From NCBI GenBank assembly GCA_041688215.1, contig JBDNIO010000205.1, positions 1 to 45,426 on the forward strand: a stretch of 45,426 nt of DNA, given 5' to 3'. This stretch comes from JBDNIO01 sp041688215 (GTDB taxonomy: Bacteria > Pseudomonadota > Gammaproteobacteria > Nevskiales > Salinisphaeraceae). Position numbers and translations under genes: made by a program. This document shows, one piece after another, positions 14,994 through 23,640 of the stretch. Position 1 is the first letter of the stretch. Every line of letters begins with the position of its first letter. Below the pieces are notes generated by a model. It was not told where the DNA came from. It worked only from the letters and a program-made list of their open reading frames with translations, and ran no database searches.

Positions 14994-15869
14994 ATGAGCC
15001 CTCTACAAACCCTGCAACTTAATGCCAACGGTCTGCGCTTTACCGCGCATGCCGCCGGCAAAGGGCCACTGGTGCTGTGCCTGCACGGATTTCCGGATTC
15101 AGCCCATACCTGGGACGCCCTGCTGCCGGAACTGGCCGGCGCGGGCTACCGCGCGGTAGCACCGTTTACGCGCGGTTATGCGCCCACCCAAATTCCCGCA
15201 GACGGAGATTATTCGGTGGCCACGCTGGCGCTTGATGTGCTTGCTCTGGCCGATGCTCTGGGTGAGCGTCAGTTCTATATCGTAGGGCATGACTGGGGGG
15301 CGGTAATGGCCTATGCAGCCGCCGCTTTCGCGCCGGACCGGATCCTGGGCATATGCACCGCTGCGCTGCCGCCGTTCCGGCAATTTTTACTCAACACCCG
15401 CGCGGCGCAAGCCAGGCGATCCTGGTACATTGGCTTTTTCCAGTTGCCATTTTTGCCCGAACTGGCGCTGCGCAAGAACGACTGCGCGCTGATCGATAAG
15501 TTATGGCGCGATTGGTCACCGGGATGGGATTACTCGGCGGCGGATATCGCACCGGTCAAGGAAATACTGGGCCAACATGCGTCCTGCAAAGCGGCGCTGG
15601 GATATTACCGGGCGTTGCCGCCGGCGTTGGTGGGTCCGCGCGCGCAGGGTGACCGCGTACGGATGTTCGCACGTCTGGACGTGCCCGCGCGGGTTATTCG
15701 CGGCACGCAGGACGGTTGTATCGGAACCGATAGTTTTGCCGGCACACAAGCGCGTTTTACAAGCCCTTGCGAATTGCACACCATGACCGCCGGTCACTTC
15801 ATGCACCGGGAGCAGCCGCGTGAGTTTGCCGGAAATGTGCTAGAATTTCTCGCTGATTCTTCTGGCTGA
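14994..15869 (+). CDS. Alpha/beta hydrolase with aspartate nucleophile (epoxide-hydrolase-like)
   Basis: A 291-residue alpha/beta hydrolase. The oxyanion-loop motif HGFPDSAHTW (about 31-40) and the nucleophile elbow GHDWGA with Asp at residue 100 are those of soluble epoxide hydrolases and haloalkane dehalogenases, where an ester intermediate forms on Asp. The general-base histidine is H268 (TAGHFMHRE), with a charge-relay acid likely in GTQDGCIG. The substrate cannot be told from sequence. No signal peptide, so it is cytoplasmic. It starts 6 bp after rmuC and is followed 27 bp later by a second, unrelated hydrolase. Confidence 0.85.
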   Translation: MSPLQTLQLNANGLRFTAHAAGKGPLVLCLHGFPDSAHTWDALLPELAGAGYRAVAPFTRGYAPTQIPADGDYSVATLALDVLALADALGERQFYIVGHDWGAVMAYAAAAFAPDRILGICTAALPPFRQFLLNTRAAQARRSWYIGFFQLPFLPELALRKNDCALIDKLWRDWSPGWDYSAADIAPVKEILGQHASCKAALGYYRALPPALVGPRAQGDRVRMFARLDVPARVIRGTQDGCIGTDSFAGTQARFTSPCELHTMTAGHFMHREQPREFAGNVLEFLADSSG

Positions 15870-15896
15870 TTCTTAAACAAAAACGAGGAGACAACT

Positions 15897-16823
15897 ATGC
15901 TCGACCTGCAAGCCGATGCCCTGCTGAAACAGGCCGCCGAACAGGGCGCACCGGATTTTGCCGATCTTCCGCCGGAGCAGTGCCGCGCGTTTTTTAAGGA
16001 CTTTATCGTTACGGTGGATACGCCACCCGCCGACGTTGATGTCAGGGATCAGAACATCCCCGGGCCTGCCGGCGATCTGCCGGTTCGCGTCTATACGCCC
16101 AAGGACGGCTCCACGCCCAGGCCCGTGCTGGTCTTCTATCACGGGGGCGGCTGGGTCATCGGCGGTCTGGATGAATATAATGGTGTGTGCAGCGCGCTGG
16201 CCTACAAAAGCGGCTGCGTAGTCGTTTCTGTCGATTACCGCCTCGCCCCGGAGCACCCCTTTCCGGCAGCGGTGGAAGATTGCTACGCCGCGCTGGAATG
16301 GGTGGCCGCCAACGCGGATGAATTAGGCGCGGATGCCAGCCGTATCGCTGTTTCCGGCGATAGCGCCGGGGGTAATCTGGCAACGGTAGTTACTTTGCTG
16401 GCGCGTGATAATAACGGTCCGAAAATCACTTTCCAGGCGCTGATTTATCCTGCAACCGGGCTTAAGGTCGGCCGCTTCGATTCCTACCGGGTAAATGGCG
16501 AGGGCCTGTTTCTGACCACCCGCACCATGGAATATTTCGGTGGCCATTATCAACCCGATATGACTGATTTTCGCGCCGTCCCGCTGGACGCCAAGGACCT
16601 GTCCGGCTTGCCGCCGGCGCTGATTCTTGTCGCCGGCTATGATCCGCTGCGCGACGAAGGCAAGGCCTACGCAAAACGCCTGATGGAATCCGGTGTGCCA
16701 GTGGTGCTAACCGAATACGCCGGCATGATCCACGGCTTCTTCAGCATGTCCGGCGTACTCGACGCTGGCAAGCAGGCGGTGAATCAGCTGGCCGGCGCGG
16801 TGCGCGATGCCTCGCGTGGCTAA
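15897..16823 (+). CDS. Hormone-sensitive-lipase-family carboxylesterase
   Basis: A 308-residue esterase of the bacterial HSL family (alpha/beta hydrolase fold-3). The oxyanion motif HGGGW is at residues 82-86, the catalytic serine S156 lies in SGDSAGG, the acid is in GYDPLRDEG, and the histidine is in MIHGFF. VDYRLAPEHPFPAA is a further family marker. It hydrolyses short acyl esters in most characterised members. A strong Shine-Dalgarno sequence (GAGGAG, about 15883-15888) precedes the ATG. The stop TAA overlaps the convergent prc stop (TAG on the other strand), leaving no room for a terminator. Confidence 0.92.
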   Translation: MLDLQADALLKQAAEQGAPDFADLPPEQCRAFFKDFIVTVDTPPADVDVRDQNIPGPAGDLPVRVYTPKDGSTPRPVLVFYHGGGWVIGGLDEYNGVCSALAYKSGCVVVSVDYRLAPEHPFPAAVEDCYAALEWVAANADELGADASRIAVSGDSAGGNLATVVTLLARDNNGPKITFQALIYPATGLKVGRFDSYRVNGEGLFLTTRTMEYFGGHYQPDMTDFRAVPLDAKDLSGLPPALILVAGYDPLRDEGKAYAKRLMESGVPVVLTEYAGMIHGFFSMSGVLDAGKQAVNQLAGAVRDASRG

Positions 16824-18868
16824 ACCTCTTGGCCGAACAAACGCATGATGTCGATCAGAATATTGGCGGCTTCCTTCTGGTAGCCGTCTGTTGCTTCGTC
16901 GTCGGCGGTGGTTAGCGCACCCAGGTCGCCCTCCGGGGTTTTCTTGTCTTCGCTTTCCTGAAAGGCAGTAAAGGTCTTGAAGGGCTTTTCGCCGCTGGCA
17001 TCGCGGTATTTGTTTGCCAGTGCCAGCCGTTTTTGCTGTAGTCCTTTTTGTTCGGCCAGACGGTCTTTCAATACCAGGGAGACGTCTTTCTGCTGGCTGC
17101 GCTCGCGCGCCAGGCCGATGCGTTCTGCCAGGTACTGGAAGTCGGCATCGTCTTTGATACGGGCGTCGTGGCGTGCCTTTAGCGAGGGCAGGGCGCGTTC
17201 GATGAAGTCTGCGCTGGGGTAGTCAATCGGGTCGATCTGGTCCCAGGGCAGGGCGTGTGACAGGACTGCTTCGCCGATTTGATCGGGGTCGATGAAGGAG
17301 GGGAATGCCAGGTCCGGCGTTACGCCGTGGCGCTGGGTACTGTCCCCGGAGATACGGTAAAACTTTGCTTGCGTTAGCGTGATCAAGCCCTTTTTGCCTT
17401 TTCTGTCTAGCGGCATTACGGCCTGCACGGTACCTTTGCCGAACGTGGCGCTGCCCAGAATAATACCGCGGCCGTAATCCTGCATGGCGGCGGCAAAAAT
17501 TTCTGAAGCCGAGGCACTCAGGCGATTCACCATAACCGCGAGCGGCCCGGAGAATACCGGCTCGGCGCCGCGGTCGCCTTGCAGGTGCACGCCGCCCTCG
17601 GCGTCGCGAATCTGCACCGCAGGTACCGGCCCCATGAACAGGCCGACCAGTTTAACCACTTCTTCCAGCGAACCGCCGCCGTTGTTGCGCAGATCCACTA
17701 CCACACCGGCAACGTTTTCCTGGTTCAGTTCCTTGAGAAGTTTACGTACGTCCCTGGCGGTGCCGTTATAGAAGGTAGCCAGACGAATAAGGCCGATTTT
17801 AACGGTTTGGCCGTTGCGTTCTATGGGAATGATTTTCTTGCTGGCCGCCTGGTCTTTGAGCTCCACCTTGTCGCGCACGATGGAGATAGTTCCCAGCTCG
17901 CCGCCGTTGCCTGGGCGAATTTGCAGGCGTACCAGGGTGCCGATTTCGCCGCGGATCAGACGCACGGTGTCATCCAGGCGCAAGCCGACCACATCGGTGA
18001 ACTCGCCTTTCTTGCCCTGGGCGACGGCAACAATCTGGTCGGTCGGGCGTAAATCGCCGGCCTTGGCCGCCGGGCCGCCGGGGATTAAACGCACGACTTC
18101 GGCGCTGCCGTTCACGCTGCGCAGTTCTGCACCGATGCCGTGCAGCGACAGATTCAGGCTGATGTCCAGTTCTTCGGACTGGCGGGGGGAGAGGTAATCG
18201 GTGTGCGGATCATAGCTGTGCGCGTAGGCGCTCATGTAGCTGGTAAACGCATCCGTAGCGCCGACCTGGCGCAGCCATATCAGTTCGTTCTCGTAGCGCT
18301 GGGTCAGCCGTTTCTGCACATCATCGGCTTCCATGTCGCTGAGCTGCATGTCGATAATCTGGTTTTCCAAGAGCTGGGTCCACAAGGCGTGGCGGGCTTG
18401 TTCGTCCGCGGGCCAGGGGGCTTCGCTACGATCGACATGAATACTTTCCTGGTTGCTCAAGTCCAGCTTGTCGATGCCGTCTTTGACTTTTTTCAGTAGC
18501 CATTCGTCGAGCTTTATCCGGCGTTTCTGGTAAATGTTGTAGATGTTGAAATCGGCGCTCAGATTGCCGCTCTTGATCTCGTCATCCAGGCTGTGGCGGT
18601 ATTTTTCCCTGAACTTTTCGATATCACTGGCAAGAAAAATGCTGTGGCTGCCGTCGAGCTCGTTCAGGAAAGACTCGAGAACCTTCTCCGAGAATTCGTC
18701 ATTCAGGTCTACCCGGTTGTAATGGCTTTCCTGAAGCTGCTCGGAAACCTTGCTGCTGATTTTTGACTGCGTTTTTTCCGGCGCCAGCGCCGCATAATCG
18801 GCCATCGCAAGCGCCGGCAACGCCAACGCCATAAACATAGTTAAAAATCTGGTTGCTCTGTTACGCAT
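16820..18868 (-). CDS. prc: Tail-specific periplasmic protease Prc (Tsp)
   Basis: A 682-residue carboxyl-terminal processing protease, the same length as E. coli Prc, which degrades periplasmic proteins and trims penicillin-binding protein 3 and murein hydrolases. A signal peptide (MRNRATRFLTMFMALALPALAMA) is followed by an N-terminal helical domain, a PDZ domain (GIGAELRSVNGSAEV onward), and the S41 protease domain with the serine in SASASEIFAAAMQDYGRG and the lysine in FGKGTVQ. A C-terminal DUF3340-like part follows. ATG at 18866-18868 is chosen because AGGAAG lies just upstream and the signal peptide then begins at residue 1; the frame stays open for 54 more codons with no signal-like sequence. 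Confidence 0.95.
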   Translation of the reverse strand: MRNRATRFLTMFMALALPALAMADYAALAPEKTQSKISSKVSEQLQESHYNRVDLNDEFSEKVLESFLNELDGSHSIFLASDIEKFREKYRHSLDDEIKSGNLSADFNIYNIYQKRRIKLDEWLLKKVKDGIDKLDLSNQESIHVDRSEAPWPADEQARHALWTQLLENQIIDMQLSDMEADDVQKRLTQRYENELIWLRQVGATDAFTSYMSAYAHSYDPHTDYLSPRQSEELDISLNLSLHGIGAELRSVNGSAEVVRLIPGGPAAKAGDLRPTDQIVAVAQGKKGEFTDVVGLRLDDTVRLIRGEIGTLVRLQIRPGNGGELGTISIVRDKVELKDQAASKKIIPIERNGQTVKIGLIRLATFYNGTARDVRKLLKELNQENVAGVVVDLRNNGGGSLEEVVKLVGLFMGPVPAVQIRDAEGGVHLQGDRGAEPVFSGPLAVMVNRLSASASEIFAAAMQDYGRGIILGSATFGKGTVQAVMPLDRKGKKGLITLTQAKFYRISGDSTQRHGVTPDLAFPSFIDPDQIGEAVLSHALPWDQIDPIDYPSADFIERALPSLKARHDARIKDDADFQYLAERIGLARERSQQKDVSLVLKDRLAEQKGLQQKRLALANKYRDASGEKPFKTFTAFQESEDKKTPEGDLGALTTADDEATDGYQKEAANILIDIMRLFGQEV

Positions 18869-19049
18869 GCGAAATATCTTCCTGGGTAAGGGCGGGCGCG
18901 CGGGTGGTATGCGGCCTAACTTTAACGGTAAGGGAACACTGGGGATAATTATCGAACCGGGTAGTTCGTGTGCAGTGGGTCGTGTATCTGCTGTGATTAA
19001 TGCACAAAATGATACGCGTTTGCGGCGCAATTCTGTAGTCGGGTGGGTG

Positions 19050-19922
19050 TCAGGGTAGTGGCAGCTCTTCCAGCAAGCGCCCCTCAGGGGACACCCACAT
19101 CTGTTTTGCCTGCACCGTTTTGCTATAGATTATAAGTTGTACATGGTGCCGGCGTGCGCCGCCGCTACGGATGCGCGCTACTTCAGCCGCGTTGATATAC
19201 AGGCAGCCATCCTGCAGCTTCGCAGGGCTGCGCCGCCCGCCGGTTTTACTGCGCAGGTGCATGTGTCCCGCCAGTACTGCCAGTACCTGGTGGCCGCTCG
19301 TATTCGCGTAGTCGATGGCTGCTCGCAAGTCCGGATCGCCGAAATCGCCGTAGTCTGGGGAAAAGTCACAACCCCAGAGATCCTCAGCCCGGTCGCCCAG
19401 CCCGCTGGGGCCGTTATGCGCGAGAAACACTATATTTTTTGGGGAGGCGTCCACCAGAGCTTTCAGTTTGGTCGCGCTGGTGGCGAAACTGTTCACGCCG
19501 TAGCGGCGTTGCGTGTGGTTGGCGTAATAGAAGCGGTCGGGGCCCATGGCGTGGGGCCGCGCGGCAACCAGGCCCAAGCCGTCGGCGAGATCAAATTGCT
19601 CGTAAGCGCATAGCCGCACGTCGCCGAGTGCGCTTGCCAGTTTGCTTACACGGCCAGCCATACCTTGCGCAGTCAAGCCGCACAGACGTTTCCAGCCCTT
19701 GATTTCACTCAGGAGCTGCAGGGCGGTGCAACCGTCGTGGTTGCCGGGAATGAACCAGGCGGGCTTTTGTAAACGACTTATTTCGCGCGCGACGTCCAGG
19801 CCGCCGGTGAGTCGCGGCAAGTCGCCTACGAATAAAATTACATCGTAGTCCGAATGGTTAAAATAGTGGGTGTCGGCAGCGTCCCAGAAACCGTGGATGT
19901 CGCCGATTACAGCAATACGCAT
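19050..19922 (-). CDS. Calcineurin-like metallophosphoesterase (TIGR04168-like)
   Basis: A 290-residue metallophosphoesterase. All dinuclear-metal motifs are present in order: GDIHG (about 8-12), GDLPR, GNHDG, AHNG and GHMH. The segment HNGPSGLGD...GDFGDPDL is what I remember from the TIGR04168 family of cyanobacteria and plants, rather than from common bacterial UDP-diacylglucosamine or 3',5'-cAMP phosphodiesterases. The substrate is unknown. ATG at 19920-19922 places GDIHG at the normal distance from the N-terminus. It is divergent from the FAD oxidoreductase with 56 bp between starts, so the two may share a control region. Confidence 0.85.
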   Translation of the reverse strand: MRIAVIGDIHGFWDAADTHYFNHSDYDVILFVGDLPRLTGGLDVAREISRLQKPAWFIPGNHDGCTALQLLSEIKGWKRLCGLTAQGMAGRVSKLASALGDVRLCAYEQFDLADGLGLVAARPHAMGPDRFYYANHTQRRYGVNSFATSATKLKALVDASPKNIVFLAHNGPSGLGDRAEDLWGCDFSPDYGDFGDPDLRAAIDYANTSGHQVLAVLAGHMHLRSKTGGRRSPAKLQDGCLYINAAEVARIRSGGARRHHVQLIIYSKTVQAKQMWVSPEGRLLEELPLP

Positions 19923-19978
19923 GATGATGTTGTAGTTTGGCACAAGCGTCAGGTCAAGTGAGTTTTTCTCGAGGAAGT

Positions 19979-21403
19979 ATGCAAGCAGCACTGGAACAGG
20001 AATTTTCAGCCCTGGTTGGCAACGAAAACCTGCTAACCGAATCCGGGGATATGGCGCCTTTCATGCAGGAGTGGCGCGGCAACTTCGAGTGCCGCGCGGC
20101 TGCGGTGCTGTGCCCGGCAAACACCCGGGAGGTTGCCGCGGTTGTGCGCCTGTGCGCGGCGCACAAGCTGGCAGTTGTGCCCCAGGGTGGCAATACCGGG
20201 TTGGTAGGCGGGGCGGCACCGCAGTCGCAGGATCAGCATATTCTTGTCTCGCTCAAGCGGATGAACAAAGTGCGCGAGCTAGACACCGACAGCGACGCCA
20301 TCACGGTTGAGGCCGGCTGTATTCTCGCGCAGATTCAGACCGCGGCGGAAAACGCCGAACGCCTGTTTCCATTGTCCCTGGCGGCGGAGGGCAGCTGCCA
20401 GATCGGCGGCAACCTCGCCACCAACGCCGGGGGAGTTAACGTGCTGCGTTATGGCAATTCGCGCGATTTGTGCCTGGGTCTGGAAGTGGTGCTGGCCGAC
20501 GGCAGTGTCTGGAACGGCTTGAGCGCATTACGCAAGGACAACAGCGGATTTGACCTTAAACAGCTATTCATTGGCAGTGAGGGGGCGCTGGGTATTATCA
20601 CGGCGGCCACCCTCAAGCTGTTTCCCCGTCTGCACCAGCGCGAAACCGCATTTATCGCACTGCCAGATGCGCAATCTGCCATCAGACTGCTCAACGAATT
20701 ACGCCGGGAAACCGGCGATAACCTGATTGCCTGCGAGCTAATCCCGCGTTTCGCGGTCGAGTTAACAGCTAAACACGTTGAGCGTTGCCGTGACCCCTTC
20801 GATGCGCAGCACCCCTGGTATGTATTGGCCGAGGCCGCTACGCCTGCCAGCGGGCAGTGGTTGCAGGAGGCCATGCAGCGGGTATTGGAGCAAGCAATGG
20901 AGCAGGGCTGGATCAACGACGCCCTGTTAGCCACCAGCTTGCAGAATGCGGAGGACTTCTGGCGTATCCGCGAGAATATTCCGGAATCACAGGTGCGCGA
21001 GGGCGCGTCCATAAAACATGATATTTCAGTGAACGTTGCGCGTATTCCCAGGCTGATTGAGCAGGCAGACGCTGCTGTACAGGCAGCCCTGCCCGGGGTT
21101 CGTGTCTGCGCTTTCGGGCACGTGGGTGATGGCAACCTGCATTTTAATTTATCGCAACCGGCGGCTATGCATGCCGGCGAATTCATGGCGCACACATCGG
21201 AATTAAACCAGATCGTGCATAACATCGTAATAGACCTGGGCGGCTCATTCTCCGCCGAGCACGGCGTGGGCCGGTTAAAAACCCATGAACTCCTGCACTA
21301 CAAATCCGCAGAGGCGGTTCGGCTAATGCGAAACATTAAACAGGCGATAGATCCCGAAAATCTCATGAACCCCGGCGTGATACTGGCTCCGGGCGGACCT
21401 TGA
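19979..21403 (+). CDS. FAD-linked 2-hydroxyacid dehydrogenase (GlcD/D2HGDH type)
   Basis: A 474-residue flavoprotein of the VAO/PCMH superfamily. The N-terminal FAD-binding domain has PQGGNTGLVGGA and AEGSCQIGGNLATNAGG, where FAD pyrophosphate is bound. The C-terminal FAD-oxidase domain has FGHVGDGNLHFN and the EHGVGRLK metal/substrate motif near the end. Members oxidise D-lactate, glycolate or D-2-hydroxyglutarate; the sequence most resembles the D-2-hydroxyglutarate/D-lactate group, but the substrate is not certain. ATG at 19979 has GAGGA just upstream; a TTG at 19937 in frame is less likely. Its stop touches the next gene, so it may be the first gene of the long envelope operon, though its chemistry is unrelated. 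Confidence 0.9.
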   Translation: MQAALEQEFSALVGNENLLTESGDMAPFMQEWRGNFECRAAAVLCPANTREVAAVVRLCAAHKLAVVPQGGNTGLVGGAAPQSQDQHILVSLKRMNKVRELDTDSDAITVEAGCILAQIQTAAENAERLFPLSLAAEGSCQIGGNLATNAGGVNVLRYGNSRDLCLGLEVVLADGSVWNGLSALRKDNSGFDLKQLFIGSEGALGIITAATLKLFPRLHQRETAFIALPDAQSAIRLLNELRRETGDNLIACELIPRFAVELTAKHVERCRDPFDAQHPWYVLAEAATPASGQWLQEAMQRVLEQAMEQGWINDALLATSLQNAEDFWRIRENIPESQVREGASIKHDISVNVARIPRLIEQADAAVQAALPGVRVCAFGHVGDGNLHFNLSQPAAMHAGEFMAHTSELNQIVHNIVIDLGGSFSAEHGVGRLKTHELLHYKSAEAVRLMRNIKQAIDPENLMNPGVILAPGGP

Positions 21404-21408
21404 AGCAC

Positions 21409-22746
21409 ATGCGCAGACACAAAACCGCATGGCTATTGGGAGTCTTGCTCATCGCATGCGCGAGCCCTGCGTTCGCGCAGCGATACATAGACCTGGGTCC
21501 GCCATTCGTTGAGTTGCAGTCGCTGCAAGCTCCGGCGCTTGGGGAGCGCACTGGCGAAGCGGCGCGCGCGGCGCTGGTAGCCCAGTTTGCGGCGGGGCGC
21601 TATGAAGAGGCCGTAGGCACCGCACAGGATTTGTTGGCCCAGGCGCGCGAACAATTCGGCGATAGCGATACTGCCATCGTTCCTACACTACAGGATTTGG
21701 CGGTCTGCCAGCACCATGCAGAAGATTACCGCGGCGCAGTGCGCAGTTATGAACAGGCACTCGAGTTACTCGCGTCCGGCCCCAATAGCCGCGACCCGCG
21801 CCTGGCGCAGCCCCTGTATGGCCTTGGAGTGGCCCAGTTTGCGGCCCGTGACTACGCCGGCGCGGTGGATAACCTGCAGCGCGCCGTATTCGTAACCCGG
21901 GTGAATGACGGGCTGAACAGCCTGAACCAGTTGCGCTACTACGATGCCCTCACCGAAGCCCATCTCGCACTGGGGAGCTATAACGAAGCCGTGGCACGGC
22001 AAAAAGCGCGCATCGCCGTAGTCCAGCAAGCCACCGATGTTGACAGCGCCGAAACCACGGCCGCCATAGAACAGGCCGCCCGCCTGTACCGGCGTATCGA
22101 TCACTTTTTCGAGGAAAGAGACATGCGCCGCCGCGAGGTCAGTCGCATCGCAAAATCCAGAGGCTATGACGATATTTCCCTGGTGCCCAAACTGCGCGAA
22201 CTGGCGGCAACCTACCGGCTGGGCTACGCGCCGGACTACATCGCCGTAGGCGACCTGGAACGGGCGCTCGATATTCTGGACAAACACCCCGAAGCAGACA
22301 CCCTGGACGAACGGGTTGCCGTACTGGTGGAACTAGGTGATCTGTTTCTTACCTTCAACGAATCACCGCGTGCGCTTCGCTATTACAAGCAGGCTTACAA
22401 GTTGCTGGACAAGGCCGGAAACCAGGCCCGTATTCAGGCCCTGTTCAGCGAGCCTGTGCCAGTTTTTGTGCCCAGGCCGGATGCGGTTGCCGGCGTGGGT
22501 GAGCAGCCTGCCGCAGGACTACCCCAGGGTTATGTGTTGCTGGAATACGATCTGGGGAGTACCGGCAAGCCACGCGACGTAAAGACACTGGAGCTTGAGC
22601 CTGCGTCGGCGAGCATCATGCGGCCGCGTGCGGAGCGTGCTTTGCGCGCCGCACGCATCCGACCCGTAATCGGGCCAGAGGGTCCGCAAAACGGCAAGGA
22701 TTTGCTTTACCAATTAAACTTCAATTATGTCGCTGGCGAGAGTTGA
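21409..22746 (+). CDS. Exported TPR protein with TonB-like C-terminal domain
   Basis: A 445-residue protein with a signal peptide (WLLGVLLIACASPAFA, cleavage near residue 24). Several TPR-like helical pairs follow, for example AAGRYEEAVGTAQDLL, HAEDYRGAVRSYEQALELL, AARDYAGAVDNLQRAV and ESPRALRYYKQAYKLL. The last about 75 residues (GYVLLEYDLGSTGKPRDVKT...AERALRAARIRPVIG...) have the strand-helix-strand pattern of TonB C-terminal domains, but there is no TonB transmembrane anchor. It is probably periplasmic and a protein-protein adaptor. An alternative TTG start at 21400 overlaps the previous stop (TTGA). It is the likely first dedicated gene of the envelope cluster. Confidence 0.75.
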   Translation: MRRHKTAWLLGVLLIACASPAFAQRYIDLGPPFVELQSLQAPALGERTGEAARAALVAQFAAGRYEEAVGTAQDLLAQAREQFGDSDTAIVPTLQDLAVCQHHAEDYRGAVRSYEQALELLASGPNSRDPRLAQPLYGLGVAQFAARDYAGAVDNLQRAVFVTRVNDGLNSLNQLRYYDALTEAHLALGSYNEAVARQKARIAVVQQATDVDSAETTAAIEQAARLYRRIDHFFEERDMRRREVSRIAKSRGYDDISLVPKLRELAATYRLGYAPDYIAVGDLERALDILDKHPEADTLDERVAVLVELGDLFLTFNESPRALRYYKQAYKLLDKAGNQARIQALFSEPVPVFVPRPDAVAGVGEQPAAGLPQGYVLLEYDLGSTGKPRDVKTLELEPASASIMRPRAERALRAARIRPVIGPEGPQNGKDLLYQLNFNYVAGES

Positions 22747-22756
22747 ACCCATAAAC

Positions 22757-23632
22757 ATGGTCATGTGTCGAAATACTGTGAATCCTGCAAATAATCAATC
22801 GAATAGCAAGCGCGTTTCTGCGGTTTATCGTGGGCTTGTGGTAGGCGCTGTACTCTGGTTGTCTGCTTGTGCCAGTACGCCGCCACCCAGCAGCCCGCCG
22901 CCACCGCCACCACCGCCGCCGAGCGCTACACCACCTCCACCAGAACAGTCGGAGCAATCCGAACAATCTCAGCCCGAAAAATTTCAGCAACAGCAATCCG
23001 AATCTCAGGCGCCGGAGTCACAGTCGCAACCTGCCGGTCAGGCCGGTTCACCGCCTCCGCCGGCTGGTGCGGCCGGGCAGGACAAGCAAACGCAAGCCCC
23101 GGAATCCGCCGCCGCCGCCGCGCCGCCCAGCGGCACAGCCGGCGACCCACAATCGTCGCCGGAACAGGCAAACAGCTCCACCGGCGGCAGTGGCGCGCCG
23201 ACCCGCGAAGAACGCGAGGGCGACCTGAATGGCGAGTTCCAGCGCTCGCTCGGCGAATTCGACGAGCGTCTTGCGCGCGAACAGGGCGAGCTGCAAACCC
23301 AGGGTGATGAACAGGCCGGTGCCGAACAGCGCCGCGCCGCGCAGGATGGTGGCGGCTCCGGCGTTAACGATGGTCGCATAGGGCGTGCGCCCGCACCGCC
23401 GCCCCCGAGTGGTCCCGCAGGCGGTGAAACGCCGGAACAGACGTCGCGGCGTGGGCCCGGCAGCCCGGGCGACAAGGCCAGCCTGCCGCCGGCACCCGAC
23501 GATGTGCCCAGCGGCCAGAACGACGATGTCGTCGCGCGCCAGTTACGCGAGGCCGCCGAGAACGAAATCGATCCCGAATTGCGCGAAAAATTGTGGGAAG
23601 AGTATCGCCAATACAAGCGCAATAATGGTTAA
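22757..23632 (+). CDS. Proline/glutamine-rich lipoprotein of unknown function
   Basis: A roughly 291-residue predicted lipoprotein. A hydrophobic segment ends in a lipobox (LWLSAC) with Ala at +2, which suits outer-membrane sorting in E. coli. The next about 200 residues are low complexity: a run of prolines (PPSSPPPPPPPPP), then Gln/Ser/Glu and Ala/Pro/Gly stretches, likely an extended, disordered linker across the periplasm. The C-terminus is charged and helical (DPELREKLWEEYRQYKRNNG). The start is uncertain: ATG at 22727, 22757 or 22763. 22757 is preferred because it follows the upstream stop by 10 bp. I do not recognise the family. Confidence 0.65.
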   Translation: MVMCRNTVNPANNQSNSKRVSAVYRGLVVGAVLWLSACASTPPPSSPPPPPPPPPSATPPPPEQSEQSEQSQPEKFQQQQSESQAPESQSQPAGQAGSPPPPAGAAGQDKQTQAPESAAAAAPPSGTAGDPQSSPEQANSSTGGSGAPTREEREGDLNGEFQRSLGEFDERLAREQGELQTQGDEQAGAEQRRAAQDGGGSGVNDGRIGRAPAPPPPSGPAGGETPEQTSRRGPGSPGDKASLPPAPDDVPSGQNDDVVARQLREAAENEIDPELREKLWEEYRQYKRNNG

Positions 23633-23640
23633 CAACAGTT

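Noticed and set aside
20449..21225. 258-codon open frame antisense to the FAD dehydrogenase
   Set aside because: A product of GC-rich codon use on the opposite strand; Ser/Cys/Arg-rich with no family motifs, while the sense gene has all of its own.
22867..23307. Overlapping open frames in the Pro-rich lipoprotein gene
   Set aside because: The repetitive GC-rich sequence leaves all frames open; only the frame with a lipobox has support.
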